A DNA stretch of 8,902 bases from positions 1 through 8,902 of the forward strand of contig CAMLKQ010000079.1 in NCBI GenBank assembly GCA_946480585.1. Direction: 5' to 3'. The DNA is from an uncultured Kangiella sp. Lineage in GTDB: Bacteria > Pseudomonadota > Gammaproteobacteria > Enterobacterales > DSM-103792. This document shows, one piece after another, positions 1-5,687 of the stretch. The notes below the pieces were generated by a model that worked only from the letters and a program-made list of their open reading frames with translations, did no database searches and was not told the DNA's origin. Position 1 is the first letter of the stretch. Each line of letters begins with the position of its first letter. A program made the translations under genes and the position numbers.

Positions 1-316
1 TGCTGTGCACCGATTGCTCTTCAAACAAACCGAACTGGTTCCAACCGGCATTGTGAATCACGGTATTGATGCCACCGGGAAAGCGGCGGGCGGCATCGGC
101 AATGCGGGCACGATCAGCGGCGACACACAAATCCGCCGCTACCGTTCGCACGGCATTGGGTTGGCCCAGCTGCTGCTGCAATGCCGCCAGTGCGTTCGCA
201 TCGCGACCTTGCAACAATAGCTTCACACCCGCCGCCAGCAGCTGGCGGGCGATGGCCTGGCCAATACCGCCGGTGGCGCCGGTCAGCAACACGCGTGATT
301 CAGGCGGCATGGGCAT
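1..316 (-). CDS. Short-chain dehydrogenase/reductase (SDR), N-terminal 105 residues, cut by window edge
   Basis: A predicted NAD(P)H-dependent oxidoreductase with a Rossmann fold, the last visible gene of the four-gene operon. The N-terminus shows the classical SDR cofactor motif TGATGGIG (residues 12-19), a GRD at 37-39 whose arginine after the second beta strand favours NADPH, an acidic ADL at 61-63, and the HNAG motif at 88-91 that stabilises the central sheet. The catalytic Ser-Tyr-Lys lie beyond the window, so activity cannot be confirmed. The chosen ATG at 316 overlaps the 3' end of the upstream iron oxidase gene by 17 bp and has GGAG nine bases upstream; an in-frame ATG at 310 is a weaker alternative because its spacing would be 15. 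The overlap implies co-translation with the upstream gene. Family call is firm; substrate is unknown, presumably a carbonyl or hydroxyl on the operon's acyl-derived product (inference). Confidence 0.9.
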   Translation of the reverse strand, partial: MPMPPESRVLLTGATGGIGQAIARQLLAAGVKLLLQGRDANALAALQQQLGQPNAVRTVAADLCVAADRARIADAARRFPGGINTVIHNAGWNQFGLFEEQSVHS

Positions 317-977
317 GAGTGTGATCTCCGGGCAGCGGCAATGAGCGGAACACATCGCCGTAAAGCTGGTAGAAGCGATTGGCGGCGTGGATGATCGCGG
401 CTTGATCGGCAGGATCGTCGACGCGATTCATCAGGCCGCGGAAAAATTCGACGTGCTCCAGATCAAGCGAGCCGTGCGACAGCAGGTAGGAAAACGCTTG
501 CTGCGGCAGATTCAACTTGGCCTTGATGATGTGTGCCGCTTGCGTCGCCAGCGCGATGCTGGTGCCTTCGAGCACTTGCACCATGCCGAAGAAGCCGACC
601 GGGTTGCGCCGCTGCACGGTGTCATAGGCATACGCCACCATCAATTCGGTTGCGAATGACGGCGTGCCATGGCGCACCGCATCCGGGTTGGCACCGCAGG
701 CGCGAATGTCGTTCAGAATCCACTCCTCGTGGCCGATTTCCTCTTCGATGTATTCGGCAGCAGCGGTGCGCAGCCAGCCATGTTGCTCATCGAGCCGGGC
801 ACCGACTGCCATCATCAGTGGCACGGTGTGTTTGACGTGGTGATAGGCTTCGGTCAAAAAGGCGATGTAGGTCGGCAGGCTGATGTGGCCGGCCAGCGTC
901 TGCTGAATGACCGGTGCGGTCAGCAGATGCGCCCGCGCATCGGCGGTGGCGTGTTGCAGCTGATCATAAAATGACAT
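300..977 (-). CDS. Heme-oxygenase-fold iron-containing redox enzyme (HDO-like; often mislabelled TenA family)
   Basis: A 225-residue all-helical protein that matches by eye the iron-containing redox enzyme family (Pfam Haem_oxygenas_2). Characterised relatives include the alkene-forming fatty acid decarboxylase UndA and the diiron oxidases SznF and CADD. Candidate metal ligands sit in the expected order: E43 in the first long helix, E80-x-x-H83 in EEEIGHEEW, E137 in the VLEG segment, and H168-x3-D172-x2-H175. No TenA-type catalytic cysteine context is evident, so a thiaminase or regulator label would probably be wrong. The C-terminus is histidine-rich (H219, H221, H223). The ATG at 977 is preferred over an in-frame upstream start at 1088: GAGG lies eight bases before it, and the longer start would reach far into the upstream ligase gene. 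It follows the ligase stop by 14 bp and overlaps the SDR start. It probably oxidises or cleaves an acyl or amino substrate in the cytoplasm; the substrate is unknown. Confidence 0.85.
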   Translation of the reverse strand: MSFYDQLQHATADARAHLLTAPVIQQTLAGHISLPTYIAFLTEAYHHVKHTVPLMMAVGARLDEQHGWLRTAAAEYIEEEIGHEEWILNDIRACGANPDAVRHGTPSFATELMVAYAYDTVQRRNPVGFFGMVQVLEGTSIALATQAAHIIKAKLNLPQQAFSYLLSHGSLDLEHVEFFRGLMNRVDDPADQAAIIHAANRFYQLYGDVFRSLPLPGDHTHAHAA

Positions 978-991
978 CTTGAGTACCTCGT

Positions 992-2524
992 TCAACACGT
1001 AGAAGAAAGGGCGAGCGCTGGCACGTTGGTCTGTGCTGACTGGCGTTCGTGATAGCGGGCGTTCAATGTCTCGCCATAGCGTTGCCAAATTGCATCGCGC
1101 TTCGGCCGGCCGTTGCTGGTGAGCAAACCATTGTCCGGGCGAAAGCCCTCAGCGCTGATCACGATTGCCTGCAGGCGGGCGTAATCCGGCAGCCGTCGAT
1201 TGACGCGAGCAACGGCTGCATCAATGGCAGTCAGATTGACGCCGGGGCGCGGCACGATCACCGCCGACAGCGCCGGCTTGCCGTCGCCAAACACACTCGC
1301 TTGCAGAATGTCCGGCTCGGCCAGCAATTCGCTTTCCGGCCATTCCGGTGACACGTTGCGGCCGAAGCTGGTGATCAACAGGTTTTTCTTGCGGCCCTGG
1401 ATATGCAGAAAGCCATCGGCATCAAAATCGCCGAGATCGCCGGTTGCAATGGACGCGTCAGCGGAAGTTGCGGTGCCACCGAGGTAACCGAGAAAGGCAT
1501 TGCCGTGCACGCAGAGTTCGCCATCGTCGGCGCGGCTGATGCGCACATGTGGCAGCGGCTTGCCAACAGTGCCGGCGCGGCGCGCGCCGGGCGCATTCAA
1601 TGCAACCACGGACGCACACTCAGACAGGCCATAACCTTCGTAGACCGGCACGTTGCAGGCATCGGCACGGGCCAGCAATTCCGGCGCGACGCGGGCACCA
1701 CCGACGGCTGCGAAACGCAGGGTCTCGAGTTGTGCATCCGCGCCGTGTTGGCCGAGTTGATCGAGCAGGCTGCTCAACATTTGCGGCAGAAGGATGATGC
1801 TGTTCGCTTCAAATCGTTTGATGCTTGCGAGCAAGGCTACCGGTTCAAATTGGCTGCTGCCACGCAAACCGACTTCGCTCAGCGGCGGAAGCACCACGCG
1901 AGCACCACTCAGCAGCGCGGTATAAACGCCGGCGACGTTTTCCAGCAGCACCGCCAGCGGCAGCACACTGAGATGGGTGTGGATGGCCAGTGTGCTGGCG
2001 ATCGCTTGCAGCGATTGCGCGACTTGCCATTGATTGGCCGCACTCAGGCAGACGCCTTTCGGCGCACCGGTGGTGCCGGAGGTGAACGTGATCTTGCTGG
2101 TGCCAGCAGGCAATGCCGGCACGTGCGTCGGCGTGAGGCGATAACCGGTGACGCCGCTTGCGAGTGCGGAGTGGGGCGGCAATGCGATGGGCTCGCCCAT
2201 GGCGGCGCCAAGCTGCGCCGGCGTCAGCAGCAGATCGATACCGGCGCTGGTCAGCACATGCTGTTGCTGGCTGGCGGTGAAAAACAGTGGCATCGGAACG
2301 CAGACCACACCAGCAAGCTGTGCTGCCAGATCCCAGAGCACAAAACTGACGCTGTTATCGAGCTGAATCGCGAGCCGCTTGATCGGCTGCGCGCGCAGCC
2401 ATTGCTCGGCGTCCAGAACGTGCGTCAGCAAGGCTTGATAGCTCAGCGTGTGCTGGCCATCTTGCAACGCAATCTGGTCCGGTCGGCGCAGTGCCAGCTC
2501 CGTCAATCGTGCCAGAACATTCAT
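992..2524 (-). CDS. AMP-dependent synthetase/ligase (acyl-CoA synthetase-like, ANL superfamily)
   Basis: A 510-residue adenylate-forming enzyme that should activate a carboxylic acid with ATP to an acyl-AMP and pass it to CoA, a carrier protein or another nucleophile. Core motifs are all present: the phosphate-binding loop FTSGTTGAPKG at 147-157, YGLSE at 298-302, TGDLG at 361-365, the hinge region GRKKNLLITSFGRN at 377-390, and the C-terminal lysine in GRPKR (K475) that catalyses adenylation. Length is shorter than typical FadD (about 560) but normal for the superfamily. The ATG at 2524 is chosen because it forms an ATGA overlap with the stop of the preceding gene and has GGAG nine bases upstream; an in-frame start at 2599 would run 25 codons into that gene. 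It is the second gene of the operon, so it likely supplies the activated acyl group used by its neighbours (inference). The exact acid cannot be read from the sequence. Confidence 0.92.
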   Translation of the reverse strand: MNVLARLTELALRRPDQIALQDGQHTLSYQALLTHVLDAEQWLRAQPIKRLAIQLDNSVSFVLWDLAAQLAGVVCVPMPLFFTASQQQHVLTSAGIDLLLTPAQLGAAMGEPIALPPHSALASGVTGYRLTPTHVPALPAGTSKITFTSGTTGAPKGVCLSAANQWQVAQSLQAIASTLAIHTHLSVLPLAVLLENVAGVYTALLSGARVVLPPLSEVGLRGSSQFEPVALLASIKRFEANSIILLPQMLSSLLDQLGQHGADAQLETLRFAAVGGARVAPELLARADACNVPVYEGYGLSECASVVALNAPGARRAGTVGKPLPHVRISRADDGELCVHGNAFLGYLGGTATSADASIATGDLGDFDADGFLHIQGRKKNLLITSFGRNVSPEWPESELLAEPDILQASVFGDGKPALSAVIVPRPGVNLTAIDAAVARVNRRLPDYARLQAIVISAEGFRPDNGLLTSNGRPKRDAIWQRYGETLNARYHERQSAQTNVPALALSSTC

Positions 2525-3129
2525 GCCGATTGACTCCGGAAGGCGGCGGGCACCAGCGCAGCCATCACCGTGCAGGGTTGGTCGTAGTACCGACCCCAAT
2601 CGGCCGCGGCAGCGCCCAGCCGTGTCTTGTCGGCGGCCACCAGTGGCGCGAGCGGAATACCGTGTTTGCGAAACGCATTGGCCACCGTGTTGGTGACGTT
2701 GCAGGTCACGGCGCGATAACCCGCGTGACCGAGCCAGCGGCCGATGGCGCCAATCAGAACGCGTGTCGCACCTGCGGTTTCGCCGACCAGATTGCCGACT
2801 TCAACGATGTCGCGACGCTGCAAGGCCGGATCGATGTGGTGCTGAACCAGTTGCTCCACCGGCGCATCGAGATACTGTTCCAGAAACAGCGTCTGATCGG
2901 CCGCCGGTCGGCAACCGGCAGCGGCAACCAATTGGCCACTGGCGTCATGCAAACCGAACAAAGTGGGCATGAACGAGCTGATGCGTGCGTCATAGGCGCG
3001 GGCAAAGCCGGTCCGGACAAACTGCTCAATCGCGGCCCGCTGCGGATGCGAATGGGGGTAAATGGCAAACTGCAGCGGCCCGGACACCGCGCGAGGCGGG
3101 CAAGCTTGCAATACGGCGTTGACAGACAT
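2521..3129 (-). CDS. Thermostable hemolysin (delta-VPH) family protein, acyltransferase-like
   Basis: A 202-residue protein that matches by eye the T_hemolysin family (PF12261), named after a Vibrio thermostable hemolysin. Recognisable conserved blocks are ISSFMPTLFGL (50-60), LFLEQYLD (81-88), IVEVGNL (108-114) and DWGRYYDQ (177-184). No signal peptide or membrane segment is visible, which argues against a secreted pore-former. The layout, with a central EVGN strand followed by a helix and a late R-K-H-G segment, resembles GNAT and LuxI-type acyl-homoserine-lactone synthase folds, so an acyl transfer role is more plausible than haemolysis (inference). It is the first gene of the operon, and its stop overlaps the ligase start by 4 bp (ATGA). 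The ATG has GGTGGAG upstream with eight-base spacing, but that site lies in the 3' arm of a predicted hairpin (positions 3138-3156). Family call is good; biochemical role is unknown. Confidence 0.88.
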   Translation of the reverse strand: MSVNAVLQACPPRAVSGPLQFAIYPHSHPQRAAIEQFVRTGFARAYDARISSFMPTLFGLHDASGQLVAAAGCRPAADQTLFLEQYLDAPVEQLVQHHIDPALQRRDIVEVGNLVGETAGATRVLIGAIGRWLGHAGYRAVTCNVTNTVANAFRKHGIPLAPLVAADKTRLGAAAADWGRYYDQPCTVMAALVPAAFRSQSA

Positions 3130-3137
3130 GAGTACGG

Positions 3138-3156
3138 CTCCACCCTCAGGATGGAG
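3138..3156 (-). promoter_or_regulatory. Hairpin burying the ribosome binding site of the operon's first gene
   Basis: On the minus strand the sequence reads CTCCATCC, TGA, GGGTGGAG. This forms an 8-bp stem with one G-U pair and a three-base loop. The 3' arm contains the entire Shine-Dalgarno sequence (GGTGGAG) of the T_hemolysin gene, eight bases before its ATG at 3129. In mRNA this would hide the ribosome binding site unless melted or bound by a factor. The pairing is seen directly; a regulatory role is inference. Confidence 0.5.
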
Positions 3157-3175
3157 TCAGTGTCCGGCTCGGCAA

Positions 3176-3192
3176 CTTAAGTGTTGATTAAG
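3176..3192. repeat. Small inverted repeat CTTAA-N7-TTAAG, possible operator
   Basis: A 17-bp element with perfect 5-bp arms (CTTAA and TTAAG) and a 7-bp centre, 47 bp upstream of the first gene of the four-gene operon. It is AT-rich in a GC-rich setting, and its position and symmetry would suit a dimeric repressor or activator site. Short palindromes also arise by chance, so this is tentative. Confidence 0.25.
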
Positions 3193-3196
3193 ACGT

Positions 3197-3250
3197 GTGG
3201 CGAAAAAATGCGCGCCATTTGGCACTATTGCCGGGAACTTTTTTCGCCAC
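3197..3250. repeat. 12-bp perfect inverted repeat (GTGGCGAAAAAA / TTTTTTCGCCAC) spanning the 3' end of the DUF3293 gene
   Basis: The arms at 3197-3208 and 3239-3250 are perfect reverse complements separated by 30 bp. The inner region contains the small palindrome GCCATTTGGC (3214-3223) and the DUF3293 stop codon (3225-3227), so the right arm is coding and the left arm is in the spacer. Transcribed from the minus strand, it would fold into a large stem-loop between DUF3293 and the four-gene operon. It could be a weak terminator, an mRNA 3'-end stabiliser or an attenuator; the run of six T lies inside the distal arm rather than after a GC stem, so it is not a textbook terminator. The arm core GTGGCGAAAAA recurs at 5108-5118. 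Confidence 0.6.
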
Positions 3251-3683
3251 TAGCCGCCGCCGTGCAGCAGAGCAGCTCAACCGGTTTGCCACAGTGCATC
3301 ACCAGCACGGCGTTTTGCCCGAACAGGCGGCCCAATGCCGCGGCGAGTTCGCGCCCGCAATCGAGTACCAGAAAGCCGGGTTCGGCCGGCCAGGGTGACA
3401 TCGTGTCGGTGGCGTAGCCGACGCCTTCGCAATAGCGCTGACGACGCGCTTTTAACAACTGTTCCAGTGCCGCGTGACGGCTTCGATTCAGTGCCGGTGG
3501 CAAGCGATGGGAACGCGGATTGTGTGCGCTGACAAAACAGGCGTCAGTGCAGGCCATGCTGCGCAGGTAATCGTCCAGTAGCCGGCTCGGCATGCCGATC
3601 AACAGCTCGCAGTCGCCGGTCGGTAATTGCATCCGATAGCGGCTTTGCCGATAGCTGTGCAGCAGGTCGCTGTTTACCGACAC
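3225..3683 (-). CDS. DUF3293 domain-containing protein
   Basis: A 152-residue protein of unknown function that fits the DUF3293 family by pattern: an N-terminal YRQSRY segment, VSAHNPRS in the first third, the EGVG turn, a PAEPGFLVL strand, and the LFGQNAVLVMHC strand near the C-terminus. No signal peptide or membrane helix is apparent, so it is probably cytosolic. A longer reading frame from a TTG at 3707 exists, but the GTG at 3683 is the better start because GAGGAG lies nine bases upstream, and the family typically begins just before the Y-x-x-(S/T)-x-Y segment. The C-terminal tail is cysteine-containing (LLCCTAA) and ends within a large inverted repeat. It lies 95 bp upstream of the four-gene operon on the same strand and is separated from the tRNA behind it by a terminator, so it probably has its own promoter; I see no convincing one. 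No function is claimed. Confidence 0.82.
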   Translation of the reverse strand: MSVNSDLLHSYRQSRYRMQLPTGDCELLIGMPSRLLDDYLRSMACTDACFVSAHNPRSHRLPPALNRSRHAALEQLLKARRQRYCEGVGYATDTMSPWPAEPGFLVLDCGRELAAALGRLFGQNAVLVMHCGKPVELLCCTAAASGEKSSRQ

Positions 3684-3815
3684 GGTACGAAACTCCTCGT
3701 CAGGCAAATGCGGTTGCGAAGGTGAATGCCTGCGCGCGGCAACCTGCTAGCGATGCGTTCGTGAAAAGGAAATGTGCGGGACGGGATGGGGCGCCCGCGG
3801 CAAACGCCTACCCCA

Positions 3816-3845
3816 GAAACAAAACAGCCACCGGGGACGGTGGCT
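3816..3845 (-). terminator. Intrinsic terminator downstream of tRNA-Pro
   Basis: On the minus strand an 8-bp perfect stem (AGCCACCG / CGGTGGCT, loop TCCC; arms at 3838-3845 and 3826-3833) is followed by GTTTTGTTTC. It lies about 52 bp past the tRNA 3' end and would end transcription from tRNA-Pro, and from ispB if that reads through. The remaining spacer up to the DUF3293 start holds no gene I can support. Confidence 0.85.
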
Positions 3846-3897
3846 ATCGTGCACAGACAAGAGCGTTCCAAGAACTGCCAATGTACTGCAAAGAATT

Positions 3898-3974
3898 TGG
3901 TCGGAGTGACAGGATTCGAACCTACGACCCCCACGTCCCGAACGTGGTGCTCTACCAAGCTGAGCTACACTCCG
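3898..3974 (-). tRNA. tRNA-Pro (anticodon CGG)
   Basis: A 77-nt cloverleaf with encoded CCA. On the minus strand the acceptor stem is CGGAGTG paired with CACTCCG, discriminator A, then CCA. The D arm is GCTC...GAGC, the anticodon stem CCACG/CGTGG encloses the loop TTCGGGA (anticodon CGG, reading proline CCG codons), and the T loop is TTCGAAT. The first pair is C-G with discriminator A, as is typical for bacterial tRNA-Pro. The T stem (GTAGG/CCTGT) has two G-U wobbles at its outer end. It begins only 38 bp after the ispB stop. I see no strong promoter in that gap, so transcription may partly come from ispB. Confidence 0.97.
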
Positions 3975-4012
3975 ACTGTACTGCAACTTCTAAGGTTTTC
4001 CGGGAAAAAACC

Positions 4013-4981
4013 TCAGCTGCGACGGCTTACTGCGTAATCGGCTACCGTCATCAGCGCCTCGCGCCAGGGCGAAGGCCGCATATTCTGCAAAACCTCTTTC
4101 GCTTTTGCAACGGCTTTTTGCGCGGCAGCGAAAGTCTCTTCAATTGCGCCGGTTTCTTTCATTGCCTGCTGGATGGGAATCAGGTTTTCGCTGCCGCCGT
4201 TTTCGATGGCGGCACGGATCATCGCCGCCTGTTCCGACGTGCCGTGAGCCATGGCGTGCAACAGCGGCAATGTCGGTTTGCCTTCGGCCAAATCGTCGCC
4301 AACGTTTTTGCCAAGCTCGCCACTGTCGCCGGCGTAGTCGAGCGCATCGTCGACCAACTGGAACGCCACTCCGAGCTCAAGACCGTAAGTGGCGAGTGCC
4401 TCTTCCTCTTCCTTGCTGGCGCCGGCCAGCACGGCAGCAAGCCGGGTCGCCGCCTCGAACAGGATGGCGGTTTTGGCGTGGATGACCTGCAAATAGCGCT
4501 CGACCGTCACCTCCGGGTCGCCGATGTTCATCAGCTGCAGCACTTCGCCTTCGGCGATCTGGTTGGTGGTGGTCGACAGGATGTCCATGACTCGCATCAG
4601 GCCGACATCGACCATCATCTGGAAGGCGCGCGAATACAGGTAGTCACCGACTAGCACCGCGGCTTCGTTGCCGAACATGGCGTTGGCGGTCTGGCGGCCG
4701 CGGCGCATGTCCGAGGCATCGACCACGTCGTCATGCAACAGCGTGGCGGTGTGGATGAACTCGATCACCGCCGCCAGCGTGTGATGGTGCTGGCCCTGAT
4801 AGCCGAGGCCGCGGGCAGCCAGCAGCAGTAGCATGGGCCGGAGCCGCTTGCCGCCGCTATTGATGATGTAGTGGCCAATCTGGTTTACGAGTACAACATC
4901 GGATTGGAGCCGGCGCAGAATCAGCGCGTCGGTGGCGGCCATGTCGTCCTTGACCAGCACGCGTACGTCATTGATATCCAT
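4013..4981 (-). CDS. ispB: Octaprenyl diphosphate synthase
   Basis: Trans-prenyltransferase that extends farnesyl diphosphate with isopentenyl diphosphate to make the long polyprenyl tail of ubiquinone and menaquinone, in the cytosol. The protein is 322 residues, against about 323 for E. coli IspB. The first aspartate-rich motif LLHDDVVD (D84, D85, D88) is followed by MRRGRQTAN, and the second is QLVDDALDY (D211, D212, D215); both bind the magnesium-diphosphate. GGKRLRPM at 43-50 supplies the substrate-binding K and R, HAKTA (168-172) is also conserved, and GKNVGDDLAEGKPTLP at 223-238 is typical. The start is ATG at 4981; the Shine-Dalgarno is weak (AGG about 10 bases upstream), and a small GC hairpin (5002-5017) lies in the leader. 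Divergence from rplU-rpmA is the conserved gammaproteobacterial layout. Chain length is inferred from this context, not read from the sequence. Confidence 0.96.
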   Translation of the reverse strand: MDINDVRVLVKDDMAATDALILRRLQSDVVLVNQIGHYIINSGGKRLRPMLLLLAARGLGYQGQHHHTLAAVIEFIHTATLLHDDVVDASDMRRGRQTANAMFGNEAAVLVGDYLYSRAFQMMVDVGLMRVMDILSTTTNQIAEGEVLQLMNIGDPEVTVERYLQVIHAKTAILFEAATRLAAVLAGASKEEEEALATYGLELGVAFQLVDDALDYAGDSGELGKNVGDDLAEGKPTLPLLHAMAHGTSEQAAMIRAAIENGGSENLIPIQQAMKETGAIEETFAAAQKAVAKAKEVLQNMRPSPWREALMTVADYAVSRRS

Positions 4982-5044
4982 GCAATCAGCCTGTCGGCAG
5001 ACCCGGAAGGGTCCGGGCGGGAAGAGGGAACAGAAAGTGGCGCC

Positions 5045-5073
5045 ATGCTAGTGACCAGCGCCGCGTCCTGCAA
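5045..5073 (-). promoter_or_regulatory. Candidate sigma70-type promoter for ispB
   Basis: On the minus strand TTGCAG is followed by a 17-bp spacer and TAGCAT, ending 63 bp before the ispB ATG. The -10 matches consensus at four of six positions and the -35 at three. The spacing is ideal, but the match is modest. Confidence 0.4.
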
Positions 5074-5239
5074 GTTGGCGCTGAAAAGCCGGCAAATTGG
5101 CAGAGAAGTGGCGAAAAAGTGGCCGAAAACGGCGGCAGCTGGCGATTGGCCAACACCATGGCTGGCGGAGCAGGGTGACCGGTACGGGTCAGATTGGCGC
5201 ATTTAAGGCCGCTTTTCCCGCCGAAAAGCCGGATTTGGC

Positions 5240-5269
5240 TTGCGGCGCAGCATGGCTTTTGGCTAGAAT
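5240..5269 (+). promoter_or_regulatory. Promoter for rplU-rpmA
   Basis: TTGCGG, an 18-bp spacer and TAGAAT (5264-5269) form a reasonable sigma70-type promoter. It is followed by a GC-rich start region (CGCGCCCCTCG) typical of ribosomal and growth-rate-controlled promoters. It would give a leader of about 80 nt before rplU. Similar architecture precedes obgE. Confidence 0.6.
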
Positions 5270-5356
5270 TCGCGCCCCTCGCGGGCTCCCAAGTGTTTTG
5301 GCCGTTGGCCGAAGCCGCCTGTTAGAGGCCCCAGATACAAAAAGATTGGAGTCAAC

Positions 5357-5668
5357 ATGTACGCAGTCATCATCAGCGGTGGTAAGCAACACCGCGTGCA
5401 AGAAGGCGAAGTGCTTCGCCTCGAACTGCTCGAAGGCGCCACTGGCGCAACTATCGAGTTCGACCAGGTGCTGATGGTCGCCAAAGACGGCGATCTGAAA
5501 ATTGGCCAGCCGCTCGTTGCCGGCGCCAAAGTCACCGCGGAAATCGTTGATCACGGTCGTGCCGACAAGGTGCGGATCCTGAAATTCCGCCGTCGCAAGC
5601 ACCACATGAAGCGTCAGGGCCACCGTCAGTGGTTCACTGAAGTCAAGATTACGGGCATCAAGGCCTAA
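5357..5668 (+). CDS. rplU: 50S ribosomal protein L21
   Basis: Component of the large ribosomal subunit that binds 23S rRNA near L20. The protein is 103 residues, the same as E. coli L21. It opens with the family hallmark [18 protein letters not shown]; the middle has [17 protein letters not shown] and the C-terminal part the signature [16 protein letters not shown] (around residues 75-90), a basic RNA-binding segment. The ATG has GGAG five bases upstream. It is the first gene of a two-gene operon with rpmA, which starts 19 bp downstream of its stop. Transcription probably starts near 5276, leaving a leader in which autoregulation is possible but not demonstrated. Confidence 0.98.
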   Translation: MYAVIISGGKQHRVQEGEVLRLELLEGATGATIEFDQVLMVAKDGDLKIGQPLVAGAKVTAEIVDHGRADKVRILKFRRRKHHMKRQGHRQWFTEVKITGIKA

Positions 5669-5687
5669 GTTGCAGGAGTAGAGACAA

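Larger units (their letters stand above)
4982..5356. other. 375-bp spacer between divergent ispB and rplU: promoters and repeats, no gene
   Basis: No supported coding region. The left end is the ispB leader with a 6-bp hairpin (CCCGGA / TCCGGG, 5002-5017) and a plausible ispB promoter at 5045-5073. The middle (5084-5130) is rich in related short motifs: GTGGCGAAAAA at 5108-5118 is followed at once by GTGGCCGAAAA at 5119-5129. The phrase GAAAAGCCGG occurs at 5083-5092 and again at 5223-5232. The right end has the rplU promoter and a leader of about 80 nt containing short GC-rich self-complementary stretches such as GGCCGTTGGCC. Confidence 0.6.

Noticed and set aside
1403..2533. 376-codon open frame on the plus strand
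   Set aside because: It is antisense to the AMP ligase, which has all family motifs. The frame is open because of high GC third positions in the real gene, and its translation shows no recognisable domain.
3197..3250. Inverted repeat as ends of an insertion sequence or MITE
   Set aside because: Only 30 bp lie between the arms, one arm is coding, and no flanking target duplication is visible.
3993..4013. AGGTTTT/AAAACCT dyad as an ispB terminator
   Set aside because: The stem is AT-rich, overlaps the ispB stop and has no U run after it, so it is unlikely to terminate transcription.
3722..4654. 310-codon open frame on the plus strand
   Set aside because: It runs through the tRNA-Pro gene and the terminator and is antisense to ispB. 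It is a composition artefact.
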